Shown here piece after piece: positions 9,361 through 18,433 of a DNA stretch of 64,000 nucleotides (position 1 is its first letter; each line of letters begins with the position of its first letter). This stretch comes from JBEVJC01 sp040510375. GTDB taxonomy: Bacteria > Bacteroidota > Bacteroidia > Chitinophagales > Chitinophagaceae. Position numbers and translations under genes: made by a program. The notes beneath the pieces were generated by a model. That model worked only from the letters and a program-made list of their open reading frames with translations, searched no databases and was not told the DNA's origin. The stretch is from contig JBEVJC010000016.1 in assembly GCA_040510375.1 (NCBI GenBank), positions 62,001-126,000 on the forward strand. The letters are read 5' to 3'.

Positions 9361-12300
9361 ATGAGAAAATTCGCTTCGTTGCTAGCATTGCTTGTGCTAT
9401 TCAACGCACTGGCCAGTGCCCAGCAGAGGACTGTTACAGGCCAGGTTAAAGATAGCAATGGGGAGCCGATTCCCTTTGCTACTGTTACTGTAAAAGGCAC
9501 CCAGAATGGTGTCAGCTCGGATGTTTCAGGAAATTTTAAAATTGAGGTACCGGCGGGGGCAACACTGGTGATCAGCAGTGCAGGTTTCACGCCTAAAGAA
9601 GTAGTAGTTGGCAACCTCACTCAATTCCCCATTTCATTAACCACAACTTCCAGTCTCGAAGAAGTTGTAGTCACGGCCCTGGGTATCTCCCGGCAGCCGA
9701 AGGAACTAGGTTACTCAGTTGCTAAAATTAAAAGCAGTGAGTTAACACAGGCGAGGGTTGTAAACCTTCAGAATGGACTTACAGGTAAAGTATCGGGTCT
9801 GAATGTAAGCACCACCAATAGTGGTGTTTTCGGAGACACCCGGATCACCCTTCGCGGTATCCGTTCGTTGACAGGTAATAACCAACCTATGCTGATCCTT
9901 GACGGGATTCCGGTTGCGCTTGGTTTCCTTAGTTCACTGAACCCGAATGATATCCAGGATGTGACGATCCTTAAGTCTTCTTCTGCGACAGCGATTTATG
10001 GTCCTGATGGGGTAAATGGAGCCCTCGTGGTTACATCCAGGAAAGGCAATAAATCACGTCCGCAGATCACGGTTAGTCATACCACACAGCTTGAATCAAT
10101 TTCCTATATGCCAAAATTCCAGGGACAGTTTGGTTCAGGTTATTCGCCTGATGCTGCCGGTTATGGTACATACGAACCAATCGAACAGCAAAGCTGGGGA
10201 CCCGAGTTTGATGGTACGCCACGCCAGATTGGCCAGGATGGTCCTAACGGTGAACAAATGATTGTTCCCTATTCTTATGTAAAAAATGGAAGGAGGAACT
10301 TTTTTGATGTAGGCGTAACCAACCAGACCGATGTTTCCTATTCGGCTGGTGACTTTTATATCAGTGCACAGAATGTAGGTATTAAGGGAACAATGCCCGG
10401 CGATAAAAATGACCGTCGTTCGGTAAACCTGCGCGCAGATAAAGAGTATGGCCGCCTAAAGGCTGCTTTCAGTTTGCGTTATACCCAATCCCAATATGAT
10501 ATCACCAATAATAACCAGATCGTTTATTATGGTGTGACAGGTTCACCCGGCCAGATTGATATCAGTAAGTTCTCTGACTGGAGGAACGATTATTTTTCAA
10601 GCCCCGACGGTTATTATACTCCCTACCTGGACAATAACGGAAAGACACCATACTTCGCAAAAGACAATTACCGGGAGAACGGACGTATCGATGATTTCCT
10701 TGGAAATGCACAACTTGATTTCAAGGTAACGAGCTGGCTTAACCTGACCTACAGGGTTGGGATGACTTTCTCGAATGCGGATGCGGTAACGACAAGGGGA
10801 GCCTTTAATTATTCAGAATTCCATAATACCCTGAGGGATCACGGATCATTGAATATCACATCTGCAACTGCAAGCGGATCTACCATTAACAGGCGCATCA
10901 ACTCGGAGATCTTTGCAACTGCAAATAAGAGTTTCGGAAAAATCGGAGTGAACGCGATTGTTGGACAATCTTATCGCGAGAATACGTTCCGTTTCCTTAG
11001 TGTAGGTAGTGGTAACCTTGGTACAGCAACGCTATTATCAGTTCAGCTTCGTAAGGGTGAGCCAAACGTAAGTGTAGACAATTCAAAAGCACGGCTTGAG
11101 CGTTATTTTGGCCGCGTTGGATTCGATTACGACGGATGGGCATTCGTTGAAGCGACAGCCAGTTATGATATTGATAGCAGACTGGTTAAACCAGGAACCA
11201 ACTTCACAAAAAATGATATTGCCTTTTTCTATCCGGGTGTGAATGCATCAATTCTTTTAAGCGAAGTTATTCCTGCAGTTAAGAGCAGCAATCTTTTCAG
11301 TTACCTGAAAGTCCGTGGTGCAATCTCCAAGACTGGTAACGTGAACCTTCCTGCCTATGCATTTGAGAATGTTTTCGACAGGTCAACTTTCTTTCCTTAT
11401 GGTGATATCCTCGGGTTCCAGTCATCTTCCCTTACAGTGGCAAATGAATATAAACCAGAGTTCGTTGTAAATAAAGAAGTGGGTGTGGAAGTCAGCGTTC
11501 TCAAAAACAGGGTAAACTTCGAAGCAACTTACTACCACCAGAATAACACGGATCAGGTGATTGATGTACAGTTATCAAACACTACCGGTTTTACAACGGC
11601 CCGTCAGAATGCAGCGACTTTTATAAATAAGGGTCTTGAACTTGACCTTCGCCTGACACCGCTGATCCGGATCCGTGATGTAACGATAGATTTCAAGGCT
11701 AACTATACACATCAGACCAATAAGGTAACTGAACTTGTTGATGGGGTAAATGAACTTGGTATTGGTAATTTCAACTACGTGATCGTAGGCGAATCAGCAT
11801 ATAAATTCAAGTTGACCGATTATGTACGTGATGACCAGGGACGTGTTATTGTTAATTCCACGACTGGTATGCCGACCCAAAATTCCAACCTGACGCTGTT
11901 TGGTAATACATTGCCTGATGACCTTCTTGGTCTGAGTATGAGTGTAAACTGGAAAAGCCTGAGTTTTAGCGCAGTTGCTGATTATCGCCACGGTAACCAA
12001 ATTGTAGCTGATCAACTGGGCGGATTCCTGGATGATAACGGGATTTCAAGAAGATCTGCACAGAACGGTCGTCGCGCATTCATCTTCCCGAATTCTGTAT
12101 ATGATGATGGAACCGGAAAATACGTTGAGAACACCGATGTTTATACACAGCAGTATGGTCGGCTCTTCTGGAACTCAGCATTAAACACAGAGGTTACAAG
12201 CAACTACCTGGCAGACGGTTCATTCTGGAAATTGCGTGAAGTTGCGATTAACTGGGAGATACCTGTAAGTGTATTCGGAAGCCGTATTTCCAATGTGGTG

Positions 12301-12501
12301 AAAGGCGCAAACTTTGGCGTGAGTGCGCGTAACCTGTTCATGTGGGTTCCAAAATCAAACCAGTGGACTGATCCGGAATTCCAGGGAGGAAACCCAACAA
12401 ATGGCAACACAGCATACACGGGAAATGCAACAGGAAGAAGCACTGCATACAACTTCCCTCCAACCAGGATTTTTGGTGGTAGCCTGATTCTTAGATTTTA
12501 A
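9361..12501 (+). CDS. SusC/RagA-family TonB-linked outer-membrane transporter
   Basis: 1046 residues. Signal peptide 1-20 (LFNALASA), then a carboxypeptidase-regulatory-like domain (about 23-95, VTGQVKDSNGEPIPFATVTV). A SusC signature follows with EEVVVTALG (about 100-108), then the plug (about 110-230, with LQNGLTGKVSGLNVSTTNSG, ITLRGIRSL and LILDGIPV), and a long 22-strand-type barrel. SusC proteins import large substrates with energy from TonB, and the SusD partner acts as a lid. SusD follows after 17 bases. No glycoside hydrolase, sulfatase, peptidase or sigma/anti-sigma gene is next to the locus, so the substrate cannot be predicted. Confidence 0.96.
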   Translation: MRKFASLLALLVLFNALASAQQRTVTGQVKDSNGEPIPFATVTVKGTQNGVSSDVSGNFKIEVPAGATLVISSAGFTPKEVVVGNLTQFPISLTTTSSLEEVVVTALGISRQPKELGYSVAKIKSSELTQARVVNLQNGLTGKVSGLNVSTTNSGVFGDTRITLRGIRSLTGNNQPMLILDGIPVALGFLSSLNPNDIQDVTILKSSSATAIYGPDGVNGALVVTSRKGNKSRPQITVSHTTQLESISYMPKFQGQFGSGYSPDAAGYGTYEPIEQQSWGPEFDGTPRQIGQDGPNGEQMIVPYSYVKNGRRNFFDVGVTNQTDVSYSAGDFYISAQNVGIKGTMPGDKNDRRSVNLRADKEYGRLKAAFSLRYTQSQYDITNNNQIVYYGVTGSPGQIDISKFSDWRNDYFSSPDGYYTPYLDNNGKTPYFAKDNYRENGRIDDFLGNAQLDFKVTSWLNLTYRVGMTFSNADAVTTRGAFNYSEFHNTLRDHGSLNITSATASGSTINRRINSEIFATANKSFGKIGVNAIVGQSYRENTFRFLSVGSGNLGTATLLSVQLRKGEPNVSVDNSKARLERYFGRVGFDYDGWAFVEATASYDIDSRLVKPGTNFTKNDIAFFYPGVNASILLSEVIPAVKSSNLFSYLKVRGAISKTGNVNLPAYAFENVFDRSTFFPYGDILGFQSSSLTVANEYKPEFVVNKEVGVEVSVLKNRVNFEATYYHQNNTDQVIDVQLSNTTGFTTARQNAATFINKGLELDLRLTPLIRIRDVTIDFKANYTHQTNKVTELVDGVNELGIGNFNYVIVGESAYKFKLTDYVRDDQGRVIVNSTTGMPTQNSNLTLFGNTLPDDLLGLSMSVNWKSLSFSAVADYRHGNQIVADQLGGFLDDNGISRRSAQNGRRAFIFPNSVYDDGTGKYVENTDVYTQQYGRLFWNSALNTEVTSNYLADGSFWKLREVAINWEIPVSVFGSRISNVVKGANFGVSARNLFMWVPKSNQWTDPEFQGGNPTNGNTAYTGNATGRSTAYNFPPTRIFGGSLILRF

Positions 12502-12518
12502 TTTCAAAAATTACCAAG

Positions 12519-14069
12519 ATGAAATACAAAAAAATTATATACTCTCTTCTGCTTACGGCCTTTATGATTGGTGCCGACAGCTGTAGCAAGAAGAAATTCG
12601 ATATCAACTCAAATCCGGATGATGTAACGGATAATTCAGTTACAGCTTCTGTGTTGCTGCCAGGTGCACAACAGGCAACCTCCACCACTATTGCTTCTGA
12701 ATTCTGGTTCCTGAGCTGGTGGATGGGACAGGGTGCCCGTTCAGGCTCTTACCAATCATTTACAGAAGAAGAAACGTACGCATTTACCAATGATTTTCAT
12801 GTGGCAGTCTGGAATCAGCTGTATAGCAATGCTACCAATTATAACCTGATTATAAATAAGGCTGCAGAAGCAGGATCGGGGATCTATGAAGCAATTGGCC
12901 GGATCATGAAATCACACAACTTCGTGCTGCTGGCGGATATATATGGTAATGTGCCTTACTCAGAAGCCTTCCAGGGCACGGTAGTGGCCACACCGAAATA
13001 TGATAACGCAGTAGATGTTTACAAGGGTTGCCTTGCTGACCTCGACCTGGCCATAGAAAGACTACATGACGATGATGCTACAGCAGGTGCTGTAAATCCT
13101 GATATTGAAAGTGCTGATCTGATTTACGGAGGTGATATTGAAAGCTGGCTCAAGTTTGCCAACACGCTCCGGTTAAGAATGCTGGTACACCTTGCAAATG
13201 GCATATCATCAACCACCTTTGCATCTGATATCAATATTGGTGCTGAGGTTGCCAAATTCACAGCTGAAGGCTTTATTGGCGAAGGTGAATCGGCTATGTT
13301 GAATCCAGGTTTTTCCGGTTCCAAGCCAAATCCGTATTATCGTGCATTTAATACGAATGAATCAGGTTCAGCCAGCCAACGCGATTGGGCACGGGCAAAT
13401 GAATACGCTATCGAGTATTACAAATACAATGGAGATCCACGTATTAACCGATTTTACGTTGCACCAGGAGCAACCCAGGTTGGCATAGAATACGGTACGC
13501 CATCCGGCCCTGCAGCACCTATTGGTTCTGCCCTTTCTACAGTTCGCGGACCTGGACTTACACCCGATGGAGCAGCTTCAGACGCATGGATCTTTACAAG
13601 CGTGGAAAGTTTATTCCTTCAGGCAGAAGCCAGACAAAGAGGTATACTTACAACCGGTCCGACAGCAGAGGAATTAACTAATGCTGCCATCACCGAATCT
13701 TTTGTATGGCTTGGTTTGACGGAGGCGCAGGCAACCACCTTTATTTCAAATAATGCAACTTATCCGGACGTTGACATAAATGCACCGGGCGGTGGTCTTT
13801 TTACCATAATATCACAAAAATGGTTTGCGCTCAATTCTATTGCGCCGTATGAACTCTGGACAGATTACAGAAGGACAGATATTGTATTAGGTGAAGCTGT
13901 AGGCTTCGCGGCCGGCCCGCCATTATCAGTAGACCCGGGTAACAAGGCTCCCAATATTCCAGTCCGGTTATTCTATCCCCAGAATGAATTCAACTATAAC
14001 GCAGCCAACGTAGCCGCGCAGGGAAATATAAACGTGTTCACGACCAAAATTTTCTGGGACTTAAATTAA
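12519..14069 (+). CDS. SusD/RagB-family nutrient-binding outer-membrane lipoprotein
   Basis: 516 residues. A lipoprotein signal with lipobox ADSC puts the lipidated Cys at 22. The mature part begins KKKFDINSNPDDVT, typical of the SusD-like group often labelled SusD-like_2. It shows the helical core (YEAIGRIMKSHNFVLLADIY, GNVPYSEAFQG) and the conserved late segment WIFTSVESLFLQAEA. It should sit on the cell surface and cap the SusC channel. It lies 17 bases after susC and 23 bases before the third lipoprotein gene, so all three are probably one transcript. Confidence 0.95.
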   Translation: MKYKKIIYSLLLTAFMIGADSCSKKKFDINSNPDDVTDNSVTASVLLPGAQQATSTTIASEFWFLSWWMGQGARSGSYQSFTEEETYAFTNDFHVAVWNQLYSNATNYNLIINKAAEAGSGIYEAIGRIMKSHNFVLLADIYGNVPYSEAFQGTVVATPKYDNAVDVYKGCLADLDLAIERLHDDDATAGAVNPDIESADLIYGGDIESWLKFANTLRLRMLVHLANGISSTTFASDINIGAEVAKFTAEGFIGEGESAMLNPGFSGSKPNPYYRAFNTNESGSASQRDWARANEYAIEYYKYNGDPRINRFYVAPGATQVGIEYGTPSGPAAPIGSALSTVRGPGLTPDGAASDAWIFTSVESLFLQAEARQRGILTTGPTAEELTNAAITESFVWLGLTEAQATTFISNNATYPDVDINAPGGGLFTIISQKWFALNSIAPYELWTDYRRTDIVLGEAVGFAAGPPLSVDPGNKAPNIPVRLFYPQNEFNYNAANVAAQGNINVFTTKIFWDLN

Positions 14070-14092
14070 TTATCAAGAAAATATTTATAAAA

Positions 14093-15061
14093 ATGAAATT
14101 AACATTCCAATCAACAGCGATCCTGACGGTGCTGCTGGCAACCGGTATTACTGGTTGTCTGAAGGACAAGGCTTTTGACGAGGACAAGTACGGAATCCAG
14201 ATCACTGAGAAGGCTGGTATTGCATTTCCTCAGGCTGCCGATTCCGTTGTTCAAAGTGCAATTCGTGCTTCTGCAGAACCGGCTACCATACAGGGTCCTC
14301 TAATTACGCTTGAAACTACTGGAACAGCATCTTCAGATGTGGCGATCACATTGGTAGAAGCACCTCAGCTGGTTTTACGACATGATTTAGCGCCGCTTCC
14401 TGCGGGATCTTACTCCGTTAGCACCATGAGTCCGGTAATCGAAGCCGGAACTAATTTCACCGACGAGGTGAAACTTGTTATTCCAAATTCTTTAATCCTG
14501 GATCCGGATTTAATCTATGGTATCGGATTCGAAATTACGGCAGTCAGTGGAGGTGGAACCCAGATTGCAAAGAATCAAAAGTTTGTGGTTCTTGCAGTTG
14601 CTATCAAAAACAGGTTTGATGGAGTTTATACACTCAGGTTGTACCAGACCGGCTGGGCTGCGTATTCAATTGCTGATGGTGTATCTGACGAATATGGCGA
14701 TATTGAGCTTGTGACCACAGGAAGCAGCACCGTAATAATCAACAATACAAATGTAGCAGCTGATAGCCGCGCATTACATCCATTGCTCACCGGTGGGCTT
14801 GGCGTTGCAAGTGGAACCAGTGTATTGGGTGCGGTAAAGCCGCAATTTTCATTTGACCTGACTAGCAATGCATTTATCGCTGCAACAAACCTGGAACCTG
14901 ATGATGGCAGGGGAAGGGTATTTGAACCGAACGCCGCTGTTACAGATAGTCACTTTGACCCCGTAACAAGGAATATCTACATGTCATATGCCCTTAAACA
15001 GATTGGAAGGCCGAATCTGGTATTTAAGGATACATTGCTCTTCAAGGAAGACCGGGAGTAA
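14093..15061 (+). CDS. DUF1735-like surface lipoprotein of the SusCD locus
   Basis: 322 residues. Lipobox ITGC places the lipidated Cys at 22. Residues about 30-180 have the pattern of DUF1735, seen next to many SusCD pairs: GIAFPQA, VAITLVEAP, LPAGSYSV, the acidic NFTDEVKLVIP stretch and LIYGIGFEI. Residues about 185-322 form a second beta-rich region (FDGVYTLRLYQTGW and, near the end, FDPVTRNIYMSYAL), similar to the tail domains of such lipoproteins. It probably helps to bind the substrate at the surface. The gene ends just before a strong terminator, closing the SusCD operon. Confidence 0.8.
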   Translation: MKLTFQSTAILTVLLATGITGCLKDKAFDEDKYGIQITEKAGIAFPQAADSVVQSAIRASAEPATIQGPLITLETTGTASSDVAITLVEAPQLVLRHDLAPLPAGSYSVSTMSPVIEAGTNFTDEVKLVIPNSLILDPDLIYGIGFEITAVSGGGTQIAKNQKFVVLAVAIKNRFDGVYTLRLYQTGWAAYSIADGVSDEYGDIELVTTGSSTVIINNTNVAADSRALHPLLTGGLGVASGTSVLGAVKPQFSFDLTSNAFIAATNLEPDDGRGRVFEPNAAVTDSHFDPVTRNIYMSYALKQIGRPNLVFKDTLLFKEDRE

Positions 15062-15071
15062 TTTGAAAAAT

Positions 15072-15106
15072 AAAAAAAGGACCGCACTCGCTGCGGTCTT
15101 TTTTTT
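15072..15106 (+). terminator. Rho-independent terminator after the SusCD operon
   Basis: A stem with arms GACCGCA and TGCGGTC and loop CTCGC is followed by about nine T. The stem is preceded by a run of A, so it may work in both directions. Confidence 0.9.
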
Positions 15107-15146
15107 ACCTTCATGGGAGACACCTGAACCAACCAAAAACTACTTC

Positions 15147-15848
15147 ATGAAATTCCGCCTCGCCATTCTTGCACTTTGTTTTACACAACCCCTGCTGGCG
15201 CAACAGCAAGCCTACTTCGATGCCGCCCAGGCTTATCTCAAACTGATGATTGAAAAAGGGGATGCCACCTATACCAGGGTAGGGGGGTATAAAGTAATCG
15301 GTACTCCATACCTGTATGGCGCAAACAGGTTGGGAAGCATGTACTCTTCTGACGACAGCGTCACCAATATTCACCTGAGTTATAATACCTATAACCAGGA
15401 GCTGGGTTTCAACCCCGTTAACAGCAGCATCAACCTGGTAAAAGACCCCGGCACCGTGAAATATTTTATCATACAGGGTGATCCGGCAATGTATCTCCCG
15501 ACAGACCTGAAGTTTGTGTATGGCAGCGAATTTGGCTCCGAAGAAAAAAGATATTTCCAGGAAGTATATAAGGATCAGCAGTACTCTCTTTACAAGACCT
15601 ATACTTCCGAACTGAGAACACCCGAGACCAGTTATGTCCAGGCTGACCTTCGCCAATTCCAGATCCGGGTCGATTATTATTACTTTGATGAGAAAAACAA
15701 GACCCTTAAAAAATTTAAGACAACTTCACGCCAGATACTGAAAGAATTCAGTAAAATAAAGGACCTTAGCGGCCAGATCAACGAAAATGATCTCGTTGTA
15801 AAGAAAGAGTTCGAACTAACCAGACTTTTCATGGAACTGAATAAATAA
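15147..15848 (+). CDS. Secreted protein of unknown function
   Basis: 233 residues from the ATG at 15147, which gives a clean signal peptide (MKFRLAILALCFTQPLLAQ). The frame is open further upstream to 14988, but that part overlaps the previous gene and runs through the terminator, so it is not coding. The mature protein is rich in Tyr, Lys and Asp (TYTRVGGYKVIGTPYLYG, RVDYYYFDEKNKTLKKFKTT), with no Cys or catalytic motif that I recognise. Only three bases separate its stop from the DUF3467 gene, so the two are co-transcribed. Confidence 0.8.
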   Translation: MKFRLAILALCFTQPLLAQQQAYFDAAQAYLKLMIEKGDATYTRVGGYKVIGTPYLYGANRLGSMYSSDDSVTNIHLSYNTYNQELGFNPVNSSINLVKDPGTVKYFIIQGDPAMYLPTDLKFVYGSEFGSEEKRYFQEVYKDQQYSLYKTYTSELRTPETSYVQADLRQFQIRVDYYYFDEKNKTLKKFKTTSRQILKEFSKIKDLSGQINENDLVVKKEFELTRLFMELNK

Positions 15849-15851
15849 ATT

Positions 15852-16163
15852 ATGGCAGACCAGGCACCCCCCAACCAGATAAATATCGAAATCTCTGAAG
15901 AAATCGCAGAAGGTTGTTATGCCAACCTTGCAATCATCACCCACTCGCACGCCGAGTTTGTTATTGATTTTGTAAACGTGATGCCCGGAACTCCCAAGAG
16001 TAAGGTCAAGTCCAGAATCATTCTTACACCACAACATGCCAAGAGACTGATGAAGGCAATGATTGAAAATATCAGCAAATATGAAACTGCCAACGGCCCC
16101 ATCAAGGACCTGGAAGAAGTGCAGCTTCCGCTGAACTTCGGAGGACCCTCGGCACAGGCCTGA
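15852..16163 (+). CDS. DUF3467 domain-containing protein
   Basis: 103 residues. The pattern INIEISEEIAEGCYANLAII, HSHAEFVIDFV, MPGTPKSKVKSRIILTPQHA and a final short linker is that of the DUF3467 family, small cytoplasmic proteins widespread in Bacteroidota. The biochemical role is unknown to me. It is the second gene of a pair with the secreted protein at 15147. It ends 140 bases before the radC stop on the opposite strand, with a degenerate tandem repeat lying between them. Confidence 0.9.
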   Translation: MADQAPPNQINIEISEEIAEGCYANLAIITHSHAEFVIDFVNVMPGTPKSKVKSRIILTPQHAKRLMKAMIENISKYETANGPIKDLEEVQLPLNFGGPSAQA

Positions 16164-16199
16164 TCATAATCGTTGATTCGCTGAGTGGTTCACTCACAG

Positions 16200-16333
16200 G
16201 CTTGCCTGAATACTACCTTCAGCCGGGTGAGGAAGGCTAGACCTACATCCTTCCCTCAACAGCGAATTTTGCCCCAACCCAGACTTCAGTCGGGCGGATC
16301 AGTCTACACCTGCATCCTGCCCTCGTCAGCGAA
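16200..16333. repeat. Degenerate 67-base tandem repeat spanning the radC 3' end
   Basis: Two adjacent units, 16200-16266 and 16267-16333, are both 67 bases long and align without gaps with about 46 of 67 identities by eye. The second unit contains the last ten radC codons including the stop. The first unit is a decayed copy: read on the minus strand, FADEGRMQV-stop becomes FAVEGRM-stop-V-stop. Confidence 0.75.
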
Positions 16334-17002
16334 ACTGTAAAAACCCTCATCGCTGACAATAATATGATCCATTACCCGGATATCCAGGTATTGTGCAGCC
16401 ACCACGAATTTTTTAGTCATCTCCTCATCGGCTTTACTGGGCCGGAGATTTCCCGATGGATGATTATGACATAATACGATGCTCACTGCGTCTTCCTGCA
16501 AGGCCATTTTCAGTATAATCCGCGGGTCGGCCACCGTCCCGGTTATACCGCCCTTACTGACGATCTCAAAATGGTTTACCCGGTTGGCCCGGTTGAGGAA
16601 GATTACCGCAAATACCTCGTGTTTATGGTCCCTGAGCATATCGCGCAGGTAGTGCGCCACGTCGATACTGGAGCTGACCGTGGTCTGGTCAAGGTCGCCC
16701 TCCAGCTGTCGACGCCTGCCCAATTCAAGCGCCGAAGCAATAGTAATCGCCTTTACTTCCCCGATCCCCCGCACTTTCATAAAATCCCTTGCGGTCATGC
16801 GGGCAAGTTGCCGGATATTATCCCTGCCCAGTTTTAATAAATCCTTGGCCAGGTCCACCGCCGATTTATCGCGGATGCCATTGCGGATCAGGATGGCCAG
16901 AAGCTCGGAATTACTGAGGCTGGCAGCGCCTTTCCACAGCAGTTTTTCCCTGGGCCGATCGTCTTTTGACCAGTGTTTAATCGAGTATTTTTTCGCTTGC
17001 AT
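16304..17002 (-). CDS. radC: RadC-family JAB/MPN-domain protein
   Basis: 232 residues, normal for RadC. A helix-hairpin-helix region (about 60-90, MTARDFMKVRGIGEVKAITI) precedes the MPN/JAB metalloprotease-like domain. That domain has the metal-binding signature LCHNHPSGNLRPSKAD (HxHPSGxxxPSxxD) near 175-190. The family was once thought to act in DNA repair, but its true function is unresolved. The ATG at 17002 is the only reasonable start. It faces the DUF3467 gene convergently and a small membrane-protein gene divergently. Its 3' end is tandemly duplicated downstream. Confidence 0.93.
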   Translation of the reverse strand: MQAKKYSIKHWSKDDRPREKLLWKGAASLSNSELLAILIRNGIRDKSAVDLAKDLLKLGRDNIRQLARMTARDFMKVRGIGEVKAITIASALELGRRRQLEGDLDQTTVSSSIDVAHYLRDMLRDHKHEVFAVIFLNRANRVNHFEIVSKGGITGTVADPRIILKMALQEDAVSIVLCHNHPSGNLRPSKADEEMTKKFVVAAQYLDIRVMDHIIVSDEGFYSFADEGRMQV

Positions 17003-17122
17003 GAATTTAAATTATCCCATATTTTTACTTCCGTGATGAGAATAAAATCAGTTAAACAGTGATTTTTACCCATTGCAGATTCGTTTCTTATCCAATTTTT
17101 GAAAAGCCTAAAGTCTTTTATC

Positions 17123-17332
17123 ATGAAAACCAAAACCAACTCCTTCGGGGCACTTCACCCAATCCTCTTCTTTGTGGTCATGTATGTAGTAGTATTATTC
17201 ATGTCCATTTTCATTTGTTCATCCCTTTTTTACAGTTTTAACGATGGTTCTTCCAGTACTGAAAACAAATCTCAAGTTGTTAGCACGCAATCATTTAGAA
17301 CACCTGTTTCTGCAGCAGTGGTGGTACGTTAA
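17123..17332 (+). CDS. Small single-pass membrane protein, hypothetical
   Basis: 69 residues from the ATG at 17123; an upstream in-frame start at 17099 would add eight residues. One strong hydrophobic segment lies at about 14-38 (PILFFVVMYVVVLFMSIFIC). It is followed by a Ser/Thr-rich, probably extracytoplasmic tail ending in SAAVVVR. No family is recognised. It stands alone between radC (opposite strand) and prs. The clear membrane segment and clean start favour a real gene, but there is no homology support. Confidence 0.5.
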   Translation: MKTKTNSFGALHPILFFVVMYVVVLFMSIFICSSLFYSFNDGSSSTENKSQVVSTQSFRTPVSAAVVVR

Positions 17333-17391
17333 CCCAACAGTAACAAGTGAATATTTTTAGCGTTTAACGGTGACTATTGGGAGGAGAACAT

Positions 17392-17399
17392 TATCTTCG
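17392..17399 (+). promoter_or_regulatory. Possible -7 promoter element of prs
   Basis: TATCTTCG differs in one base from TAnnTTTG and lies 48 bases before the prs ATG. No good TTTG -33 box is seen at the expected distance. Confidence 0.3.
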
Positions 17400-17447
17400 C
17401 CCCTCCAAACAAGGCCCCCGGCCTTATAACTTGGAGTTACTTCTGTT

Positions 17448-18398
17448 ATGCAATCAGCCAAAATCTTTGCGGGAACCAGCTCCGAAAAGCTGGCCGATCA
17501 AATCTGTAAAAAATATGGCGCCAAACCCGGAAGGATCGCGATCCAACGTTTCAGCGATGGAGAGATTTGCCCGGTTTTCCTGGAAAGTATCCGCGGTGAT
17601 TTTGTTTTCCTCGTACAAAGCACCCATTCCCCCGCCGATAATATCATGGAGCTCCTGCTCATGATCGATGCCGCCCGCCGCGCCTCCGCCTATAAAGTCA
17701 TTGCTGTGCTGCCGTATTATGGTTACGGCAGGCAGGACCGGAAAGATAAACCCCGCGTTGCCATTGGCAGCAAGCTGGTGGCCAATATGCTGGTTAGTGC
17801 CGGAGCCGACCGTGTGATCACCATGGACCTTCATGCACCCCAGATCCAGGGTTATTTTGACATTCCGGTTGACCATCTCGACAGCCATGCTGTTTTTATC
17901 CCCTACATCGAGAACCTTAAGCTGGAAAACCTTACCTTTGCCGCCCCTGACGTGGGTGCCACCAACAGGATCAGGGAGATTGCCAATTATTTCAACGCTG
18001 AAATGGTAATCTGTGATAAACACCGGAAACGTGCAAATGAGATTTCCAGTATGGTGTTAATCGGGGATGTAACCGGAAAGGATATCGTGATCATTGATGA
18101 TATCTGTGATACGGGTGGAACGCTTGCAAAGAGTGCGGCGTTGATGATGGAAAAAGGAGCAAACAGTGTAAGGGCCCTGATCACCCATCCTGTATTGAGC
18201 GGAAAGGCATATGAGAATATCGAAAACAGTGTGCTGAAGGAACTGATTGTATGTGATACTATCCCGATCAGGAACGATAGCCCGAAGATCAAGATCATTT
18301 CAGTGGCGGAACTTTTTGCTGTAGCAATCAGGAACGCATTTGAGAACAAGAGTATCACCAGCCTGTTCGTGCATTCACAACGCAGGCATAGTTTATAA
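17448..18398 (+). CDS. prs: Ribose-phosphate pyrophosphokinase (PRPP synthetase)
   Basis: 316 residues, the standard length. It makes PRPP from ribose 5-phosphate and ATP for nucleotide, His and Trp synthesis. The family landmarks are present: IFAGTSSEKLADQI at the N-terminus, RFSDGEI, the ATP loop YYGYGRQDRKDKPR, MDLHAPQIQGYF with the metal-binding His, and the PRPP-binding loop VIIDDICDTGGTL near 217-229. It is followed by rplY after 35 bases. Proximity to pth and rplY resembles the conserved prs-rplY-pth order of many bacteria, so the three probably form one expression unit, with a terminator between rplY and pth. Confidence 0.97.
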   Translation: MQSAKIFAGTSSEKLADQICKKYGAKPGRIAIQRFSDGEICPVFLESIRGDFVFLVQSTHSPADNIMELLLMIDAARRASAYKVIAVLPYYGYGRQDRKDKPRVAIGSKLVANMLVSAGADRVITMDLHAPQIQGYFDIPVDHLDSHAVFIPYIENLKLENLTFAAPDVGATNRIREIANYFNAEMVICDKHRKRANEISSMVLIGDVTGKDIVIIDDICDTGGTLAKSAALMMEKGANSVRALITHPVLSGKAYENIENSVLKELIVCDTIPIRNDSPKIKIISVAELFAVAIRNAFENKSITSLFVHSQRRHSL

Positions 18399-18433
18399 AA
18401 GCGTATTTTTTTTATTCAATAATAATTATAACA

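Noticed and set aside
14988..15146. Extension of the secreted protein gene upstream of 15147
   Set aside because: It overlaps the preceding gene and crosses a strong terminator. The ATG at 15147 gives a proper signal peptide.
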